A program made the position numbers and the translations under genes. DNA of 64,000 nucleotides, taken from contig VZSF01017903.1 in NCBI GenBank assembly GCA_013398295.1, forward strand, positions 2,112,980 through 2,176,979. The letters run 5' to 3'. Position 1 is the stretch's first letter. Each line of letters opens with the position of its first letter. This DNA is from Chionis minor (lineage: Eukaryota; Chordata; Aves; Charadriiformes; Chionididae). The notes beneath the pieces are model-generated. The model was not told where the DNA came from. It saw only the letters and a program-made list of their open reading frames with translations, and searched no databases. Below are positions 63,600 to 64,000 of this stretch, piece by piece.

Positions 63600-64000
63600 T
63601 AGGCGGGTGGTTTGCTCTCGGGTTAATGCCCTCCGGGGGGGGAGCCGTAGGTGAGCGCTTCTCCCTGCAGGAGCCCAGCCGAGGCTCTTGCAGGCGGAGG
63701 GACGGGAGCTGCCTTGGGACGCCCACAGGAAACCCGCGGCTCCGATGCTCCAAGCCCGGCATGTGCCCGCAGCTCCCGCCGCTGGCCCGGCCCGTCCCGC
63801 TGCGGCGCGGCTGCCCGTCCCTCCGGGAGAAGCAGGTTTCCCTCCTCCTCCTCCGCCTCCTCCGCCCCCCGCCTCCGTCCGCGGGATGCCCCCGGTACCC
63901 TCCGCCTCTGCCCGCCCCCGGGCTTCCCTCCCGTCCCGGGGCGCCGCTCCCGCGGGTCCGGGGGGCGCTGCCGGCGCCGCCCCGCCGCCGAGCTCCCCCA
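63600..64000 (-). promoter_or_regulatory. CpG island, candidate upstream MYLK promoter and first exon (runs off the window)
   Basis: From about 63.62 kb GC content and CpG density rise steeply. CCTCC/CCGCC repeats and GC boxes (CCGCCCCGCC near 63980) fill the last 160 bases, and no TATA box is seen. On the minus strand CCCGCCTA is followed by GTAAGTGCTT (GT at 63599-63598), so an exon of minus-strand orientation would end at 63600. It is the most upstream candidate 5' exon for MYLK here. The start site and the extent of the island to the right cannot be seen. An unrelated neighbouring promoter is the alternative. Confidence 0.6.

Larger units (their letters stand above)
322..63600 (-). other. 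MYLK: Long 5' intron region of MYLK (with possible alternative 5' exons)
   Basis: No protein-coding exon was recognised between the acceptor at 323-322 and the GC-rich islands at 56 and 64 kb. Known vertebrate MYLK genes have a long 5' region with non-coding first exons, which fits. The interval holds decayed repeats and low-complexity tracts. The upstream limit is an inference: the real first exon could be at about 55.8 kb, at about 63.6 kb or beyond the window, and extra untranslated exons may be hidden inside. Confidence 0.65.

Noticed and set aside
1..64000. CRISPR arrays, operons, tRNA or rRNA genes, endogenous retrovirus or LTR
   Set aside because: No regularly spaced direct repeats, no clustered same-strand coding genes, no cloverleaf apart from SINE heads, and no paired TG...CA terminal repeats were seen.

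Overview
The window reads as vertebrate, most likely avian, nuclear DNA. It is AT-rich, has no operon-like coding layout, and carries decayed CR1 LINE copies and MIR-type CORE-SINE copies. Two short CpG-dense islands stand out from the background. The species cannot be fixed from the sequence. Two single N bases (48725 and 60177) show it comes from a draft assembly.

Only one protein-coding exon is recognised. On the minus strand at 164-321, a good splice acceptor, eight untranslated bases, an ATG in strong Kozak context and 50 codons run into a GTAAGA donor. The peptide begins MGDVKLV and enters an Ig-like domain. I recognise it from memory as the N-terminus of long (smooth-muscle/non-muscle) myosin light chain kinase, MYLK. 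Positions 1-163 are therefore the next MYLK intron, and most or all of 322-63600 is the long intron between the gene's untranslated 5' exons and its first coding exon.

The right half holds the likely control regions. A CpG island at about 55.7-56.2 kb has a strong minus-strand donor (55817/55816), a strong plus-strand donor (56223/56224) and two outward-facing YY1-type ATGGCGG motifs, so it looks like a bidirectional promoter. A second, denser island fills 63.6-64.0 kb and runs off the window. It has a minus-strand donor at 63599/63598 and is a candidate upstream MYLK promoter and first exon.

The rest is intron with dispersed repeats. CR1 pieces lie at 11.76-11.92, 27.4-28.1, 40.7-41.0 and 52.1-53.7 kb; the last is a long decayed reverse-transcriptase region. 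MIR-like pieces lie at 0.47, 5.2, 29.8, 38.4 and possibly 47.9 kb. There is also a short interstitial telomeric tract at 8.69 kb, a GT/CA inverted microsatellite and various low-complexity tracts. I see no tRNA, rRNA, CRISPR array, operon or intact mobile element, and no evidence for a wholly new system. The most testable novelties are the divergent promoter at 56 kb and the alternative 5' ends it and the 64-kb island could give MYLK.
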